Of a stretch of 64,000 bases of DNA, positions 12,080-24,439 are shown piece by piece (the stretch's first letter is position 1; every line of letters starts with the position of its first letter). Source of the DNA: Escallonia rubra (taxonomy: Eukaryota > Streptophyta > Magnoliopsida > Escalloniales > Escalloniaceae); the NCBI GenBank assembly GCA_033065855.1, contig JAVXUO010000300.1:351889-415888 (forward strand). The letters are read 5' to 3'. Below the pieces are notes generated by a model, which was not told the DNA's origin, did no database searches, and saw only the letters and a list, made by a program, of their open reading frames with translations. The translations under genes were made by a program, and so were the position numbers.

Positions 12080-13966
12080 TTAAAATACGAATGGACTGCC
12101 CCTTGTGATCAAAAGTTGATTTGTAGTAGTGGGTTTGTTCTTACTCTTGGGGCAGACGTGTGAACCTCATTTTTCTTTATTTAAAAATAGCACAATACTA
12201 AATCCAGTTTTATTGCATCTATATTCTGAATTCTAAGGACTCAAAACTTTCTTGTTCATTAATTTGAGGGACTCTGTTTGGAATATCAGGATTAGTTCGT
12301 AAGAGAACTTGTAATTACTCATCCCGCTACTGTATAATATATCTGATTAGCGACTACCCCACTTCATATATAGAGTCAGTTGGACTGAAATGATGGGAGT
12401 AGTACAGAAGGGAGTGAAGAACATGTGGAGTCGTAGCATCAAGTGAAAAGATTTTGGTGTGTTAAGAGTGGCTTATTTAAGCAGATGCAATGAGAACCCC
12501 AAAAGTTGTGCATGGGCAAAGGACCATGGTGGTCCTCGTAATGACAGAGAGGCAGAGAAAAGGAAGTGTTAGACCGGTCCTTAAATCACCGAACATGTTC
12601 AAGTACATCTTCTTTAATAAAGGTTTAAATGAAGAGTTTTTTTCAAACCCCCATGAAGTACATTTTCACTCATAATCATCTCTTCATTTATCTTCCTTTC
12701 TTCTCACCCGAAACTCACGCAAAGAGATTGCAAAGAGCAACTGGTTGCCCCAATGCTCAACTAGCAAGCTTGTGCGGGATTTTATTGATACCAAGCCAAT
12801 CCTAAGCATACTAAAAAAATCCTCACACCGTATAGAGCTTGGGCTTCTATCGCAAGTGCCACATCGAGCTTGAGAAGCCTGGCACTCGACTTAGCTCGAT
12901 GCATTTCCAACACTCTGCATCAAATCTTGCTCTATTCGTGCGATTTCCATCTCCTCGATCTGTAGTTGAGATATGTACTAGTCAAAGTTAGTAAATTGTA
13001 GTAAAACTTAATTCATTCTTTTTTTGTTAAATTAAAGACTCAAGAATACCACTGATGCGAGTTTAAACGAGGGAAAATCAAGAAATATTTGTGGAAGCCG
13101 GGCATGCATTAAAAGAAAAAGAAAAAAACAGTGACAATTAAGGCAAGGCTGTCGCATCCTAATAATTTCTGAGGTAGAAATGCAGACTTCCGAACCCAGG
13201 ACTTGTAGTAGCTAATAAATAACTTCTCTCTAGTGCCATCAAGAAGCCAGACGCTTTACGTGCACCGTAGTACTTACTACTTACGCTAATGGTGTGACTG
13301 ATGGGGAAGAATCAAAAACCCTTTGAACAGTGTTGGAGCAAAACCAGATGGAGGAATAACCAGAGGCAGAAGGGGAACAGTGTTGACAGACAATGCAGAC
13401 ATTGTTTATGCATATAGTGCAACAGTGTCGGTGTTTGTTTATTCAAAGCGTAGGGATGTGGAGATGAAGACAGTTCCGCAGAAGATAGACCAGACCCTAG
13501 GAGGGAATATAATTTGCCTTTCTAGGTTTTGGATTTGTGTGGTGGTCGGGCGCATACATTTCGATGTTCTTGTTTGGTTTTGGTGCTAAGATTGTGAGGC
13601 AGTGGGGTTTCTTTGGTTTATTCGGTTGGAATCTGATAATTGGAAATGTGTTATACTGCTGCAAAAGGTCTCAGGCATTGATGCTGTGTACGTATTGGGA
13701 GGATGAAATTTACAGGAACAGATCCTGGTTTAAAGCAAAGCGACCGAATCATTCGATTTCAACAAAGAAGTAGTATGTTTTTTTGTTGAAAAGAAGAGCA
13801 AAAGCAAAAGGTTCTCCCTTCAATCTTAGTCAACTAAAGTACTAGGGGTACATATGCTACAAGCATTACTAGTGAGTTTATAAAGTTAAGTAGTGGTCTA
13901 AAAATTATGGGCGGATAGAGGTGAGTGGTATTATTATTACATGTTTAGAAGTTACATTAGTGATTC
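12080..13966. other. Intergenic between the LRR genes, left part
   Basis: AT-rich DNA upstream of the first LRR gene. Around 13165-13270 the minus strand carries a B-box-like CTGGGTTCGGAAGTCTG that hints at an old tRNA-derived SINE, but no tail or target duplication could be defined. Overlapping open frames at 13323-13773 have no recognisable content. Confidence 0.35.
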
Positions 13967-14590
13967 TTGTTGGAATTTTAATGGAATCAGAATCACAGAT
14001 AAAGACTTTGAGACGCGTGATTGATTTCTTTAACACTTTATTTGTCCTCACTCGAAATTGAGTTTACTGACGGGTTAGCGACAAACAATCTTCCAAGATA
14101 TAACAAAGTTTTTGGAAATATGCAAACAGCAAATTCGAAAAGAAGCTGCAAATTTTGTAATTTTTAAAAGACCTGAAAATTGTGTCAATTTAGAAAGACA
14201 CAACTGTTTTAAAAAACGGTTGTAACAGTTAAAAATAACTGTCAGAAATTAATTTGAAATAAATCAAAATTTGAATTTAAAGAAATCACACCTTTTTAGT
14301 AAAACTATTTTTTCAAAAAATACAAAATATTTTTCAAAAAATAAGTCACATTTTTTCGCGACCGCGGCAAGCGTTAAGTGTGCCTAATAACGCCCTTAAA
14401 CTCGTGCATCTGTACGCGAGTAGCATGGGGACTAGCACACTCTAGTCTTACTATCAAGTACATTGTAAAGGCACATTTGTCTTTATAAACCCTTTTCAAA
14501 ACTCATTTCCAAGTAATGTGAGACAAAGGAGTTTGTTTGTTATCAAACAACTCACAAACCCAATAATTCTATACAAAGCTATGTACAGAG
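13967..14590. repeat. LTR-like repeat segment, copy A
   Basis: Starts near TGTTGGAATTTTAATGG, as many Copia LTRs do. It contains TTAAGTGTGCCTAATAACGCCC (as GTTAAGTGTGCC... at 14375) and AATGTGAGACAAAG (14515), both of which recur in order at 16209-16375. The shared order suggests two diverged copies of one element, probably LTRs. Boundaries are approximate and no internal coding region is visible. Confidence 0.35.
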
Positions 14591-14599
14591 GAATGGCAG

Positions 14600-15930
14600 A
14601 GGAATGAAAGTTAAAATATATTATGTGCTCTATTCAAGATTTTTTTATGTCCTCCTCTTCATTTGTCAATGTAAGTTTAAACAACTCTTTAACTCCGATA
14701 CCGATGCCTTATTGCATCTGTTCCACCTTGCCACCATTTTATTGTTCATATCCAGTGATAGTAATACTTTTTTTTTTTGTGGGTAATTAGTATATTTTGT
14801 AAACTTATTTTAATAGACCCATTGTGGTTTTTCAGAAACAAAAGGCAGTAAGTAGGAGGTGTTGATATCACCTACGAATCCTATTCCTGGCATTGGAATG
14901 AAGGAGGACTTAAAAGCAAGCACAACTGTGGATCCATGCATAATTATGGTTTGCTGATGTGAGAACACATGCAGACCTAGAAGACCTAATTCAAGTGGGG
15001 CTTAGGGAGTATGATTATTATGGACTTCAACTTCATTTTGAACTAGGCTGGGGACTCAGTGTGCTACTAGGCATAAGGATTGCTCCCACATGCATGTGAC
15101 ACACATACACGTCTTTTCATGTTTAAACCAATTGTCAATTAGGCCTGCTTTTTGACTTCAATCTTTACCACAATCGCTACTCTCGTCAAATATGGTTAGC
15201 ATATTTTAGAGATGGGGACATGAATCATATTCCGCCGTTCATAATTTAACATAAGTTATTATTAGTGATATATACGGCGATCCACGCTGACGAGTCAAAT
15301 TATAATCCTTTTTAGAAAACTTTTACCGTCCGCAACATTATGTTGCAGACGTGAAGTTTCTATTTACTTTATTCGTTATATTCTTAAGAAACCCTTTCAA
15401 CCTAAAAAGACGTAGTTATGCGATAAAAAGACCTACTTGCCATATACACCGTCCGCAACATTACGGGCGGTGAAGTTTACTAATTTTCCCTTCCCCCTGT
15501 TTGTCCGTGCTTTCCTTCGAAATCACCACGTAACGGATGACGAGAGAGACTTAAATAAAACTCAGATCTGGCCCGCTGGTAACCTCACTTAAATTGCCAA
15601 CTCTAACGATAGATTAGGTCCCTTCCAGATTCTATTAATTTAATTTCTTATTTCTTTATTTTTTGTATTAAAAAGTTAATATTTGTCAATAAAATATACT
15701 TTTTGCGACAAAAAAAGAACCCGAACAAGCATACATAATTTACATGTAGTCATCTGTTGGAGAGAAAATTGCAGAATGAAAGAAGAAAACAAAAATTCTA
15801 TGGCTTGAAGCGCGTCTAAAGACACTGTTTTTAAGGCAATATTTACCCCCCCACTCGCTCCGAGTTCGCTACCCGGGTTAATGGCAAATCACCTCCAAGA
15901 TTACCCAAACCAACAATCTGCAGATAGCAA
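14600..15930. other. Intergenic with a local duplicated motif
   Basis: AT-rich. Two related stretches beginning ACCGTCCGCAACATTA lie at about 15326 and 15450, each followed by a GTGAAGTTT block. Nothing else recognised. Confidence 0.4.
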
Positions 15931-15939
15931 TTCTGAAGA

Positions 15940-16510
15940 TTCTTCGAAATTGTGTATATAACTGAAAAATATGAGATTTGAAAGTTGGAATGCAAAGAAA
16001 TAAATTATTCTGAATTTTCAGAATCTTATATATGGACTAACAGTTATCCTTTCATGAAGGGACACAATCAATCAGAAATAACTGTTACTTCTGGTGCCTT
16101 TCCGGAATTACTTTAAAGTCACTAAAAATAAATGACTGAAAGAAATAATTTCGAAAATTTGTAAAATATGGGCCGTTAGATCATATATAAATCAACGCAC
16201 CATAAGTGCTAAGTGTGCCCACTAAAGCGCACACAATGCGCCGCGCGTGTGCGGTACACCGCATAATAGCATTCTCAATCTTCCCTCCAAAACGTCTCAA
16301 AACAGTTTAAACTTATGTATCATGTGCTTACTTATAAGGAGAAAGAAAATTAATTTTCTCTACAATGTGAGACAAAGAACAAGACATTTTAGATCTTGAA
16401 CTTCACTTACAATACAAACACATTACATGCAATCTATCACCAACATCATCATCAATCACCACCTCCTCACTTTGACTAAGCTTTCACATTATCAGTGTTT
16501 GCCCCCACCG
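15940..16510. repeat. LTR-like repeat segment, copy B
   Basis: Shares ordered motifs with copy A: TAAGTGTGCC followed by a GC-rich patch (16213-16260) and AATGTGAGACAAAG (16364). The 3' part contains CACCAACATCATC and TGCCCCCACCGGC, the sort of sequence seen near LTR termini. Approximate limits; no PBS or polypurine tract identified. Confidence 0.35.
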
Positions 16511-17865
16511 GCAATATAAGATATAGGAAAGTGAAAAAGGTAACACCATGATAAGCCTTCTTCTTCTTCTTCAAAGGGTATACGGACCACTAAGTATACA
16601 ATCACTCTCACACGAAGTCACCCCCTTTCAAAAAAGGCAAATTGATATATGGGTTGACCATTGACCACTGATTAAGTGCAAAACTTAGCTGTTCTAGCCT
16701 CCACCACACGCATAAAGATGGCACACCGATTCAAGTGCAAGATTTCAATCTCTTACTAGCTCTTCATCTTTCGGAAAATGGTAGTAATATGGTGTAAAAC
16801 ATGTAAATTAATTTAGAAAGAAACATGGACTAGATCAAATAACAAAAATAATCAGTCAGATGAAGATATAATAACATCCTTTTGTGTTAAATTCTTTTTG
16901 TCATTAAAAGAAACATGAGTTACTAGCTCTTTAGTGACAAAAGAGTATTAGTTTTTAACCTCTCACATATGAGAACTTTGCAGGCCTTAATCTTTGTATG
17001 ACTCTAATGTCCTTGTTATGGGGGCTACAAATATTAAAATTGAGACGAAAACGGACAAAACGACATGTGTGCCTAACGTTTGCAAGTCAAAGAACCATAG
17101 GGTGAAAAACCACGACGATCTCTTAGCTTTTTTCTCTTGTATTGAGTTAGTTTTCTTTTTCTTAATAAAAAAAAAACGCCATGGGTTTGGATTGTACGAA
17201 GATCAATCTTTTATTCATCTATTTTTACCCCAGAAGTGTCTTGATTATTTCCTTAATTAAAATTGGCATTTATACAAAAAAGTAGATGAGCTAACTATTT
17301 GGCTTGAAACCCTTGGCAAGTAAAGGGTGAGGAAGGAACAAAAGAGGAACTCGGGGAGGCCTCTAAGGTAAGCCCTTGCTCTTAGTTGAACAGCTCAAGT
17401 CAATCACAACTTACACCCTATGGAGAAATCTTTCTAAATCTTGGAGATAAAATCATACTAGAGCCTCATACTCGTATATAGCTGATCGGATATGGTGCGC
17501 ATACGTACCCGGAATTCAGGCGAGAGAGTTGTGCCCAGGAGCAGTGAATTAAGCAAAGGAAAACAGAATGTATTTGTCACAAGAACCAACGATAGGACAG
17601 TCACTCTTATTGCATGCAAATATATGAAACCTGTCCAACATTATAGTGTATACATATGGAAGCTGAGGATGATACATGTCAATCGGCAGAAGTGCATGCA
17701 CAACTCTTTATTGGAGTGGAAGAAATTAATGGCAGCTCAATCTACGCCTCTAACCGGTACCATATTCAGCAGTCAGTTCTCCTCAGCCCTACACGTCTTG
17801 TATCACCGTTGTAATGGCAACTCCTTCAAAAATGCAGCAAAGGGAATAGGAGGTTAGCACGTTCT
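16511..17865. other. 3' flank of the second LRR gene
   Basis: AT-rich. The 121-codon + strand frame at 17492-17857 is antisense to the decayed 3' end of the LRR gene and is not called. A possible alternative last exon of that gene lies at about 17795-17830 (minus strand). Confidence 0.35.
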
Positions 17866-19773
17866 TTATTTGCCAATATTTAGACACTGTTGGTAAGCAG
17901 TAAGCAAGAAAGGATGGGTACCTGTGGTATTAGTGCCACGATTATATGATAAGTTCCTGATACATTTGTCAACACCAACCAATTAAGGTGAGAAAATGTA
18001 TACGTTATGATATTGTTTGCAGAAAATTAGTAATTAAAGAGGGTTTTTTCCCCTAACTATGTATCGATATAAAAGCTATCCAAATTGGTTTATAAGTAAG
18101 AATAGATCTTCGCGGACCATCTTGCATAGGAGAATATGAAGAATGAGCCTTCTTTCCTATCGGATGTACGTACGAGAGAGGTGTGTGTGTCGGTGTGGGT
18201 GTGTGTGTGTGTGTTCATATACTAAGAGGAGATGTTAACAAAAAAATTTGAAACATACATGATCTGCAAATTGCCCGATAAGATGAGTTGAATGAGTTGG
18301 ATTGGTGCTTTGCCAGTTAACTGATTGTCGTTCAGCCTCCTGCAGTCAGATTCATGAATCATGAGAATCTAGCTTATGGCTTCATGACCTCTTTTCTTTC
18401 TATAAGTCATGCTTTTAGAGCAAAAAACTTGTAACCATGTTATGCAATGCGCATCTGTACAATTTGCTTCCGCGGTTGTACACTTACTTGGTTGACAAGA
18501 TTTATTGCTCTAGCTAGCAGTAAGAATGCCCTTCTTATGTTTTGTTGCAGATGCAGAAGTAGAGAAGATAGACGTACAAGTATCTTAAAAACTTCAAATT
18601 GCCAAGAGTTGGAGGAATGGAACCAGTCAGTTGATTGTGATCCAGGTCCAAGCTGAACAGATTTGTTAGATTGCCAATCTCGCTCGGAATAGGTCCACTC
18701 AAGTTATTACGAGATACTTCCCTGCGAGTCAAACAACATTATATACACAAGTTTCTCTTTTCTTATGAATGAAAACATGAAACTGCCGTTGACTAACGAG
18801 ATTGGAGGAAAATTCTTACAACCGGGTAGAAGTCAAAATTTGTTCAATCATAAATCTCGATATGTTAAGTGGACAGGGAGTGTCTTAGCAAATATGAGCG
18901 TTAGGCCGAAATAAATTGAATTTTTGTTCCGTATTGTCACATTTGTCCCAAAAACATTGAAGGTTGCTTGCCTCAGTTCAATATTGAACTTATTTAGTTC
19001 AAAAGTAAAAGTTTAGTTTTAAATACCGAGTACTTAAACTAGATATGGTGTATACTTTAGGGTATACGTTTGACATTGACCCACGTGAAAATTAAAACTA
19101 ACGAACTTACAAATATTCAAGATTGCGAAGCATTCCTAGCTCGGGCACAAGAGGCCCCGATAATCCCGCATTGCCAAGGTCCCTGCAGTAGCCAAGTCAG
19201 GTTTGCTTAAAAAAATTCCTAATGTTTTTGAGGAAAAAGGCACATACACTCTTACGACGCTGTTCTCGTTGTTGCAGGTGATATGAAACCAGGTGCATGG
19301 ATTCACCAAAGTTGGATCCCAACTCTGAAGAACATTGTACGGATCTCCCAATTGGCTCTTCCACACATTCAGAGCATCCCCTGCTCAAGCAACAAAAGAT
19401 GATGCATTCATGAACTTACTAGGAAGCAACAGTAATGCATGTAATGTCTTAAATACATCACTCGAGACGTGCTTTCAAAATGACACGATTGAACCAGTTC
19501 ATAAAAGGAAAGCTAATATTGATGGCATATTTCTCGCTCCAATTTTGGACGCGGACGTACATGGAGACTTAAAAGTGGCACTACAAGTATATTGAGAAGC
19601 AATCAAACATCATCTGGATTGAAGCGGTGAAACGATAGAGTAAATTTATCGATTCTCATGAAACAAAGGGCAAAGCTGTATAAAGATTGAATTGTATACG
19701 TACCTTCGGAATTGCATTGTACAGAGACAACAGCAAGGGCAAAGAGAAGGAAAAACAAGGCCTGAGACGCCAT
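17866..19773 (-). CDS. Second SERK-like short LRR protein, divergent C-terminus
   Basis: Paralogue of the gene at 9137-11878 in the same orientation. Exons: 19704-19773, 19248-19380, 19111-19182, 18578-18721, 18259-18339, then a terminal exon 17866-17956 (TAA); 196 residues. Signal peptide ([20 protein letters not shown]), LRRNT ([15 protein letters not shown]) and four LRRs are well preserved, with exon sizes 133/72/144 identical to the paralogue. Two departures follow. The fifth LRR exon is 81 nt instead of 72 (an in-frame 3-codon insertion in the [14 protein letters not shown] region). The last part does not encode the conserved CGTIPT...[10 protein letters not shown] tail and instead reads [12 protein letters not shown] and then unrelated residues. 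A donor at 17921 (GTACCC) spliced to about 17829 is an alternative. It may be a neofunctionalised or decaying duplicate. Confidence 0.75.
18181..18214. repeat. (GT)n microsatellite in an LRR intron
   Basis: Interrupted GT repeat downstream of the 81-nt LRR exon (in the intron before the last exon) of the second LRR gene. Confidence 0.9.
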
Positions 19774-19818
19774 TCTGCAGTTCAGTTCAGTTCACTTCAC
19801 AGAAATGCAGACAACTTG

Positions 19819-19826
19819 TTTATATA
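19819..19826 (-). promoter_or_regulatory. TATA box of the second LRR gene
   Basis: TATATAAA on the minus strand only about 46 bp before the ATG, implying a leader of roughly 15-20 nt, much shorter than that of the paralogue. Confidence 0.5.
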
Positions 19827-19829
19827 GGC

Positions 19830-21260
19830 ACCACAGTTCTGCTTCTGCTCTGTAAATTGATGATGACTAGAAAATGATAACTTGGTCGTAGTCAAGGGCT
19901 AAGATTTGGACTTTTCAATGCAATTAAGATATGAAGGTAGTCGACTCACTCAAAGCCGTCAAGTGTCTAGAACCCATTGACGAAGGTTTTAAACCTGTAA
20001 TCTCATAGCGTTAATTACAAGATCATACCAAAAAAAAATTACAAGATCATACCAACCATTACAACAATACAATTATACTGCCATCGTTTTTGTAGCCATC
20101 GTAGATTACTAATTTACTGACAATGACCTTGTTTGGCGCGGGCAAGATTTCAATGCGACAAACGCTATGCTACGATTTTCGATATTGTTGAGTTGAAACT
20201 TTGCCGAGAAAAGAAACACTTTTTTTAGATGTCAAAGAGAGAGATATCCTAGTTATTTTTTTCAAAGAATGAAAAAAAATTGATAACCATTTCTTGGGAT
20301 AAAATGGCAAATTCCGATGACCCTTCGAGGGCGATTAAGGTATACGATGATAAAATATGTCATTGGTGGTGAGAGACGACAAGAAAATATGATTATTAAA
20401 CTATAATTTCTTTGACCTCGGGAGCTTTGAGTGTAAGTACCCCCAACTTCTTCTCTAGAAGAAAACTACAAAGTCGGGTCTCCTAATCTTACCAAAAAAC
20501 AAAAGCAAAGTCTTCTAATGAAATGTTGACAAATACTAACACCATGTTAGGCTATTATTTTCTTTGTTTTGGTCTTCATGTTCTAGAAAATACAAGAACA
20601 AAATGCCACATTAAAAAGCTTAAAAACATATATTAACTTGTTTGTATCCCCGTTTAAGATTACCAAAACAATAAAAATTTATTTGGAAACAACATCAAAA
20701 CATATAAAAACTTATCTATGCTAATTTTGTGCACGTATATATATTACATCAATTTCAATATTGTTATATTTGCAAAGTCTTCGTGAATTTTGTACAAATT
20801 CAATGTTTATAAAAATAGGTTATAAAAATGATAAACAAAACAGAAATACCGCAAAACATGAAAATGAAAACAGAGAAAACCGCGACCAAACCTCGTGTAA
20901 GTCGCATTACAGAGCCATCGAGGAGTGGCAAGCACCTAGCCCATCGGGGCTGATAAGCGAGCTAGGGAAGTGACTGCAGCCATTATATAGGAAAGGTTGA
21001 GCATAGTTTGGGTTATTATTCATTGACTAACACCTTTTAATCAGATGGAGTAACTTTCTATTTGTCCCTTAACTTTGCCTTTGTGACGCAGTTGGTCCTT
21101 TTTTTTTTTTTACTATCTACTTGGTCCTTCAACAAACAAAATCTCAGCAATATCCTGCTAAAATTGTTAACTAATTAAGCATGTGACATGCAAATGACTA
21201 TTTTAAAGACGCATGAAAGGAAACATACAAAAAATGTAGCCAAATAACTTTTCTTACACC
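19830..21260. other. AT-rich intergenic region
   Basis: No gene recognised. A small direct duplication (AATTACAAGATCATACC, twice, at about 20012-20055) and stretches with GAAAATGAAAACAGAG (about 20865) reminiscent of MITE ends are the only structure seen. Confidence 0.4.
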
Positions 21261-21910
21261 TTTTAATTTTTTTTGGTGCAAAAAAGGCTGTACTGTAAAG
21301 CTTTAATCCAATCGGCATGGAGTATTGCGCATCGAAGACCTACAAGGCCGCCACATACATCTGAGCCCGATTCCAAAATTCTGTAGCTAAACAACACGTC
21401 CTCATTATCTCCTTGGAAGTAAGAAACACCGCCTTTTTCCAGCCGAGTGAAAAGCTGCCACCAACACCTCAAAGCCCAATCGCACCTTCCACTGCGGCAT
21501 ACGCCACCCCAAGTTCGACCCCAGAATGTGATTTTAACAACACTCAACCAGCTCCCCAGCGCTGTGACAAAAAAATCGAATCCCACAAGCTCAAAGAGTG
21601 GTGGTGATATGGTATGGTGCTTTGCAGTTTGTGGATTTGGTTATATCGGTGGTGGTGATTATCATGAAATAAGGAGTTTGTGGGATTGTGGTTGATGGCG
21701 ATGGTGCTCCTTGTATGTGACTGGTGGTCGGCTTAATATATTGTGGTAGGTTTGGATGTTTGTTGTTGGTGCTAGTGCTAGGTATAGTTGTGCTCGTGGT
21801 GGTGATGGGCAGCAGTGTTGACAGGGATTCATCAACTGGGCTTGATAAAGAAGTGAGGTGCCGAATTTTTCTAGAAAAAGCCCATAATTTAGAATATTTA
21901 ACTTATGAAT
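21260..21910. other. Second G/T-biased segment
   Basis: C-rich (21420-21560) then GGTGG-rich (21597-21830) sequence. Its GTGGTGGTGAT-type words resemble the 7.2-8.5 kb segment. Overlapping open frames on both strands have no recognisable domain. Confidence 0.3.
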
Positions 21911-22045
21911 AAGATTTGGTGAATTGGATTTTTAGTTGTATGGCCTATGATTGTGAATAAAAATTCTCTCTTTCTAATATATATATTTGTTAAGAGGAGA
22001 AATATATATTAAAAATAAAGAATCGTCTGGAGAAATTTTCACAAG

Positions 22046-22096
22046 ATGTGCGTGCGTGCGTGTGTGTGTGTGGGGGGGGGGGGGGGGGGGGGGGGG
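22046..22096. repeat. Compound microsatellite with a 25-G run
   Basis: (GTGC/GT)n passing directly into an uninterrupted run of about 25 G (22072-22096). The exact homopolymer length may be a sequencing or assembly estimate. Confidence 0.9.
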
Positions 22097-22099
22097 ATC

Positions 22100-23629
22100 G
22101 GTAAAGGGGAGTTGGAAGCTAAATGTTGTCCACATATGCAGAGTTAGATCTAGAGTATCTATTACAAGCTTGACTTGTTTCATAGATATTTCTGATCTAG
22201 CATTGCAAGCAAAAGTGGCTAAATCGGCCATTTCAGTCAGCAGTCTTTTTCTTCCTCGTACTAGAAGACGACAAGATTAGAGTTGCAGTTACATTAATCT
22301 CCTCCGACTGTGTCATTTGGGAGGGGCTGCTGCTAAGGAGGGAGAGAAACTTTAAGTCTTAGCAACGGATGCTAAAGAGTCCAATTTATTGAATTGTATT
22401 GTTTTCTAAGTCTAATTTTTAAATTTTTACTGTGAAACCAAAGTTTGGCAAAGAACAAAACTCGAGTTTAAGGACGAGGAAGTTTGCCAAAGAATAGACT
22501 GGAGCTTAAGAAAAGGCGCGAGAGGAGGTTTTTCATTTTTCTTTTCCCTTTTTTCGGGTTGGGGGGTGGGTGGGGGGAATGGAAGGTATGGTTAGTTTGG
22601 TTTTGGTGTAAGCCTATTCTTTTTTTGACAACTCAGAGAATTACATAGATAAAAAAGTTTTTACAGAGATAGTCATTACAGCAAAATAAAGCAAAGTCAC
22701 GACTCTGGCCGTCATGAGGTACCAACAAAGTAAAGATAAGAGAAATACAAGTGATACCAAAATCAGTTCTCGCACAAACGAGGAATCACAAAAGATGAAG
22801 GATATGTTTCCTTTTTTTGCCTTTTGAATTGACTTACAGTCTTATCGTTTTGGGGTGCTCAACATAGTCCTCTCTTAACTTTTTCTATCAGCAAAGTAGA
22901 CAGAGCATTTAATACAATGTAATTTTTTGATTGAAAGTCCAAATAAATATTAAAAACAAAAAAGAGTAAGTGAATTATAAATGCAACGTTAAGGGGCAAA
23001 TACGGAATCACATCATATGATTGGTTTAGAGCATCTCCACGAGTAGATCTATTATGAACTGGTACTTGCATCAAAAGAAGAAAGACGAAAGCTGGATTGG
23101 AATCACGTGACTTGTTCAATACTGGTAAAATTCGCATGCGTTTCTCAATTAAAGAATTTCTATGTAAAAAGTGAATTTTTTAGTTTGAAATAGTTTTTTT
23201 AATGTGATATTACAAAAGTATAATCAGTGACTTCATAATGTGTCTTACTAATAATTTCATCAATCACGTTGATTACACTCCTGCCATGAATTTTTTTATG
23301 CCAGAATAACACGTTTCTCCTATACCAAAAAAATTAAAAAAATAGGACTTGCACGTTTTCCGCAAGTGGGTAAAAGAAGGAGCAATCAAGTTTCCCGCAT
23401 TCATTTAGGCAATATAACGTAAGGAATTGTCTGCAAATCGTGTATAACTTCTGCCAAAGCAATGTATGTTTTAAAGTGATTGTATCACCGGTTTCCGTAA
23501 CTATACATTACTTTGACAAAAAAACACGTCCTCTGATAATAAAGCTTAACTGTAACGTACTAACGTAGCAATAACATGTGATATTGGTCACTAGTTCTTC
23601 CGAACGGTACATTGCGATGACCTATGAGT
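22100..23629. other. AT-rich intergenic region
   Basis: No gene recognised. A short G-rich patch is present at 22558-22580. The right end contains the expected 3' UTR of the DUF3741 gene. Confidence 0.4.
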
Positions 23630-24439
23630 CTACAGATAGCGCCGCATTGGCCAAGCTGCTTCATCGTTTGGTAGCTCCACTGCGATCGGCTTCATAACAC
23701 AGTATCCGGTTGCTGAACAAGAACCCATAGCCATTCCTCTCTTGATACCACCACGATCACCATTTGTGTTTAAAACATGCCTTCTTTCCATCTCATGTCT
23801 TTCGGCTCTTCTTCTAAGCTTTTGCTTCCTGATGATGGAGCTCAGCCTTTCCTTGCTACTTATCGGTGATGGCACGGCTTCAAGACCCATCAATTTTGCC
23901 ACCACGCCCGGTTTGCGCCAAACCACACACTCTCCTGCTAATGTTGCCGGCAAACACTGCATTTTCTCTAGTTCTGAATCAAAGCCATCCTTGTAGAATA
24001 CTCTCTTTAACCCGTGATTACCACATGCCGACTTCCTACCGCCTGTGCATACGGGTGCCAAGTTTCGGAAAGAAGATCGATACATTGCGTCTTTCCCATC
24101 GAGGGAAAACCGAGGGTACTGATTTAACGCGTTCCTTGCGGATCGTAGGATATCGGAACTGTTAACACTCGACATTCGATGTTGGATTTCGCCGTAATCG
24201 TCTAGCTTAGCCCTTCTAGCCATCTTCTCTTCCAAGTCTAACTGCAAGATCATCTCCTCTAAAGTTGGCTGACTTTCCCTTAAAGTGGAATCATCCAAGT
24301 AAGGTGAAGAGTCACCTTGGTCAGTCTTTTGCTGGTTGAGGGTAGAGGTTGAGCTATCCCCATTGCAGAAGTTTTTGAAGCCTTTCCTCATCTTGGCGCC
24401 GAAGGAGTTCTTGAGGAGAAAGAAGGACAAGTCCTTCAT
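23630..24439 (-). CDS. DUF3741-motif protein (intronless)
   Basis: Single open frame of 269 residues on the minus strand, ATG at 24437-24439 and TAG at 23630. It carries the plant DUF3741-associated motif GVVAKLMGLEAVP at about residues 178-190 and an upstream conserved LEEMILQLDLEEKMARR segment (about 60-78). A basic stretch, RKQKLRRRAERHEMERRH, lies near 205-222. These motifs occur in the LONGIFOLIA/TRM group and in many shorter plant proteins of unknown function; LONGIFOLIA-type members associate with microtubules and cell elongation, but at this length the protein lacks most of the TRM motifs and I do not assign that role. No signal peptide or membrane span. A TATA-like CTATAAAG lies about 260 bp upstream. 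Confidence 0.85.
   Translation of the reverse strand: MKDLSFFLLKNSFGAKMRKGFKNFCNGDSSTSTLNQQKTDQGDSSPYLDDSTLRESQPTLEEMILQLDLEEKMARRAKLDDYGEIQHRMSSVNSSDILRSARNALNQYPRFSLDGKDAMYRSSFRNLAPVCTGGRKSACGNHGLKRVFYKDGFDSELEKMQCLPATLAGECVVWRKPGVVAKLMGLEAVPSPISSKERLSSIIRKQKLRRRAERHEMERRHVLNTNGDRGGIKRGMAMGSCSATGYCVMKPIAVELPNDEAAWPMRRYL

Noticed and set aside
17492..17857. 121-codon + strand frame
   Set aside because: No recognisable domain, antisense to the decayed 3' end of the second LRR gene, poor start context.
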